Positions 61,803 to 64,000 of a stretch of 64,000 bases of DNA are shown one piece after another; the first letter of the stretch is position 1, and each line of letters begins with the position of its first letter. The translations under genes were made by a program, and so were the position numbers. The notes under the pieces are model-generated. The model saw nothing but the letters and a program-made list of their open reading frames with translations, did not search any database and was not told where the DNA came from. The DNA comes from G963556115 sp963667375. Lineage in GTDB: Bacteria; Planctomycetota; SZUA-567. The stretch spans positions 62,001 through 126,000 of the forward strand of contig OY763323.1 in the NCBI GenBank assembly GCA_963667375.1. The letters are read 5' to 3'.

Positions 61803-62774
61803 TCAGGAATCACTCTCACTGCCGCGGGTGAGAACCCGCTGCATCAGGATGAAGATCAGCAGCAGCACCCCGATAGCGATTCGCAGCCACCAGGAGTTCA
61901 GACGTCCGTCAAACATCAGCGCACACTGGATCGTACCGTAGATCAATACACCCATCAAAGTACCCACGACATAACCGACACCGCCGGAGAGCAGCGTACC
62001 GCCGATAACCACACTCGCGATCACATCCAGCTCAAGGCCGACACCGTTGGAAGGATTACCCGACCCGGTGAAGAAGGTATACAGCACCCCGCCCAGAGCC
62101 GAGCACATACCGCAGATACCGTATACCGCCACCTTGACGATTCCAACAGGCAGCCCCATCAGCAGTGCGGAATCCTCACTTCCCCCTATTGCATACACAC
62201 TCCGTCCAAAACGCGTCAGATGCGCCACATACATCCCGATAACAAATACTATCAGAAAGAAGATGGTGCTGGCCGGCAGAAACGCCTCGCTGTTGATCCA
62301 GAGATTAAGATCATCCAGCACCCAGTCATAAAACTTGTTGGAGATACCGATAGACTCCATATTCACCATGAATGCCGCGCCGCGGGCGAAGAACATACCG
62401 CCGAGAGTCACCAGAAACGGCTGCATCTTGAACTTATGAATCAGGATACCCTGAAACAGGCCGAAGATCAGGCCGAGAAAGACCGCAAGCAGAATAGCCA
62501 GTGGCGGGCTGTACCCCTTCTCCGCCATTGAAGCTATAAGAATTGTCGAGAAAGCGAATACCGAACCCACAGAGAGGTCGATTCCACCGGTCAGGATAAC
62601 AAAGGTCATGCCGACAGCAATCACCCCGAGATAAGCATTATCCGACAGGATATTGGTCATCGTCAGAATGGAAAAGAAATTATCATAAAGAACCGATGCT
62701 ATGGTATAGAGAACTATCAGTACCGCCGCAGTGGCAAAGAGCGGTATGTATTTTCGATTAAATATTGCATTCAT
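61803..62774 (-). CDS. yjfF: Sugar ABC importer permease (YjfF type)
   Basis: 323 residues, about 8-10 membrane segments, CUT2 permease. GMTFVILTGGIDLSVGSVFAFS and ASVVIGGTLLSGGVGYVVGT are the family signatures; the first segments resemble YjfF. Its start overlaps the end of the preceding permease by one base. Together with the YtfT-like protein it makes a heterodimeric channel, unlike the single-permease ribose system at the left end of the window. Confidence 0.88.
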   Translation of the reverse strand: MNAIFNRKYIPLFATAAVLIVLYTIASVLYDNFFSILTMTNILSDNAYLGVIAVGMTFVILTGGIDLSVGSVFAFSTILIASMAEKGYSPPLAILLAVFLGLIFGLFQGILIHKFKMQPFLVTLGGMFFARGAAFMVNMESIGISNKFYDWVLDDLNLWINSEAFLPASTIFFLIVFVIGMYVAHLTRFGRSVYAIGGSEDSALLMGLPVGIVKVAVYGICGMCSALGGVLYTFFTGSGNPSNGVGLELDVIASVVIGGTLLSGGVGYVVGTLMGVLIYGTIQCALMFDGRLNSWWLRIAIGVLLLIFILMQRVLTRGSESDS

Positions 62775-63775
62775 TACGCCCTACTCCTCCTTACTACGGA
62801 CATGATCATCCTGCGGAATTCTTCAGACTGCAGCAGACAGACCAGAATAATAACTATTGATTTCGGCACCGCGGTAATTGCCGGAGGCACACCGAGGAAG
62901 TACATCGTAGTAGTCAGAGTCTGAATCAGCAAGGCTCCGATAAGTGAACCGATAAGATTGAATTTTCCGCCGGTCAGCGAGGTTCCGCCGACAACCACCG
63001 CGAAGATCGCATCCATCTCCATGGTCTCACCTAACTTGATGGTATCAGCGGCCTTGATGTTGGAGGTCGCCACCAGCCCGGCGATACCCGCACAGAGCCC
63101 GGAGAAGCCGTATACCACCATCTTGACCACCTTGGTGTTGATACCGGCAAAGCGGCTCGCGCGTTCATTGTCACCGACCGCCTCGATAAATACTCCCACC
63201 GCGGTCTTACGGGTGATAAAGATTGAGATCACCGTCATTATCAGCACGATCGTCAGAGTAAACGGCAGCATCAGGAAATGCCCGTTACCGAGGAAGACAA
63301 AGTCCTCATCCTCGAAGGTATAGATAAAGCCGTTGGTGATCAGGAGCGCAATACCTCTGGCAGTCACCATCATGATCAGTGTCGCCACAAACGGCTGCAG
63401 ACCGATATACGATACCAGCACCCCGTTGACCAGACCGATTATCACCGTTGCCACCAGCGCAATCGCCACAATCAGTGCAAAGGAATAGTCGGATTCATTT
63501 ACCAGCAGCGCCCCGATTGAACCGGAAACCGCCATAATCGAACCCACCGAGAGATCGATACCGCCGGTGGCGATGACCAGAGTCATACCGATAGCCAGCA
63601 GCATGACCTTCGAACCCTGATTGATAATATCAATGGTCGTACCGTAGAGGTAGCCGTTCATTATCTCTATTTTGAAGAAGCCTTCCCCGTACAGCCCGTT
63701 AAAGACAAAGAGGAGGACCAGCCCCATAATCGGCCAGAGTAACCTGTTTGACATAATTCTATCCGTCACCTTCAT
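62774..63775 (-). CDS. ytfT: Sugar ABC importer permease (YtfT type)
   Basis: 333 residues, CUT2 permease with LAIGMTLVIATGGIDLSVGS and FAVVVGGTSLTGGKFNLIGS. The N-terminus (RLLWPIMGLVLLFVFNGLYG) is like YtfT. It overlaps the ATPase gene by four bases (ATGA) and abuts the second permease. Confidence 0.88.
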   Translation of the reverse strand: MKVTDRIMSNRLLWPIMGLVLLFVFNGLYGEGFFKIEIMNGYLYGTTIDIINQGSKVMLLAIGMTLVIATGGIDLSVGSIMAVSGSIGALLVNESDYSFALIVAIALVATVIIGLVNGVLVSYIGLQPFVATLIMMVTARGIALLITNGFIYTFEDEDFVFLGNGHFLMLPFTLTIVLIMTVISIFITRKTAVGVFIEAVGDNERASRFAGINTKVVKMVVYGFSGLCAGIAGLVATSNIKAADTIKLGETMEMDAIFAVVVGGTSLTGGKFNLIGSLIGALLIQTLTTTMYFLGVPPAITAVPKSIVIILVCLLQSEEFRRMIMSVVRRSRA

Positions 63776-64000
63776 ACCGACTTCCTTTCCTCACTAACCT
63801 CAGAAGCAATAATCTGCATAATCTTCTGCTCGTCAATCTCATCCCCGATCAGTTCACCGATCTTCTTGCGGTCACGCAGGACACTGATCCGGTCACAGAC
63901 ACGGACCACCTCTTCAAGCTCGGAGGAGATGAAGAGCACCGCCACGCCGTCATCACTCAGCTTATTGATCAGCTTCTCGATCTCAGCCTTGGCACCCACA
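63772..64000 (-). CDS. ytfR: Sugar ABC importer ATP-binding protein (YtfR type), C-terminal end only
   Basis: Only the last 75 or so codons are inside the window; the frame is open to base 64000. VGAKAEIEKLINKLSDDGVA, LFISSELEEVVRVCDRISVLRD and IMQIIASE are the end of the second nucleotide-binding domain of a CUT2 ATPase. It completes the ATPase, two permeases and binding protein order of this importer. Confidence 0.88.
   Translation of the reverse strand, partial: VGAKAEIEKLINKLSDDGVAVLFISSELEEVVRVCDRISVLRDRKKIGELIGDEIDEQKIMQIIASEVSEERKSV

Noticed and set aside
1..64000. CRISPR arrays, tRNA and rRNA genes
   Set aside because: No regularly spaced short repeats and no tRNA- or rRNA-like sequence was noticed on either strand; a tRNAscan and Infernal run would settle small RNAs.

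Overview
The window comes from the chromosome of a Gram-negative, sugar-using heterotroph. GmhB (lipopolysaccharide heptose synthesis), several solute-binding-protein importers, a chemoreceptor and c-di-GMP enzymes fit this. The mix of CUT2 sugar ABC systems, PfkB kinase, TRAP transporters and a URO-D-family enzyme, together with a ThiD2-ThiE fusion, suggests the PVC group, perhaps Lentisphaerota/Victivallales. That assignment is a guess from gene content (about 0.35), since no rRNA or tRNA gene was seen.

Layout. 1-4.5 kb: the end of a sugar ABC importer, a PfkB-type kinase and a class II aldolase, which read as an import, phosphorylate and cleave route, with a LacI-type operator candidate before the aldolase. 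4.5-28.3 kb: a podovirus-like prophage or prophage-derived cluster on the minus strand. It holds recombination and replication genes, large terminase, portal, Bbp19-like protein, scaffold, major capsid, Bbp16-like cement, T7 gp11/gp12/gp13/gp14-like proteins, tail fibre, membrane (lysis-type) proteins and a small-terminase candidate. No integrase or endolysin is recognisable. In the middle of its head genes, on the opposite strand and with their own promoters, sit a full-length chemoreceptor and a tandem-HD (HD-GYP) c-di-GMP phosphodiesterase. 28.3-36.6 kb: scattered chromosomal genes (AIM24, an XRE regulator, KDPG aldolase, GmhB, two Hsp20 genes behind a sigma54-like promoter, an ankyrin-repeat protein) and an AT-rich stretch with + strand terminators but no convincing gene. 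37.1-41.2 kb: three tandem, near-identical-at-the-5'-end Sel1-repeat genes, followed by an orphan gene of mixed composition.

41.3-44.8 kb: pdxJ, thiD2-thiE, a secreted transglutaminase-like protein and ruvC in one direction. 44.9-45.6 kb: a small siroheme-type sulfite reductase. 45.8-48.8 kb: an AIPR abortive-infection gene cut by an IS3-family element; the element ends (46284-47604) and its 3-bp target duplication can be read exactly, and removing it restores one open frame. 49-54 kb: diguanylate cyclase, DUF985 cupin with a decayed tandem copy, peroxiredoxin and an aldo-keto reductase. 54-59.9 kb: a TRAP transporter with two adjacent DctP paralogues and a URO-D-family gene. 60.7-64 kb: a YtfQ/YtfR/YtfT/YjfF-type galactofuranose ABC importer, cut by the window end.

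The signals most worth following are the signalling cargo inside the prophage, the Sel1 tandem cassette beside a possible effector remnant, and the IS-inactivated AIPR defence gene.
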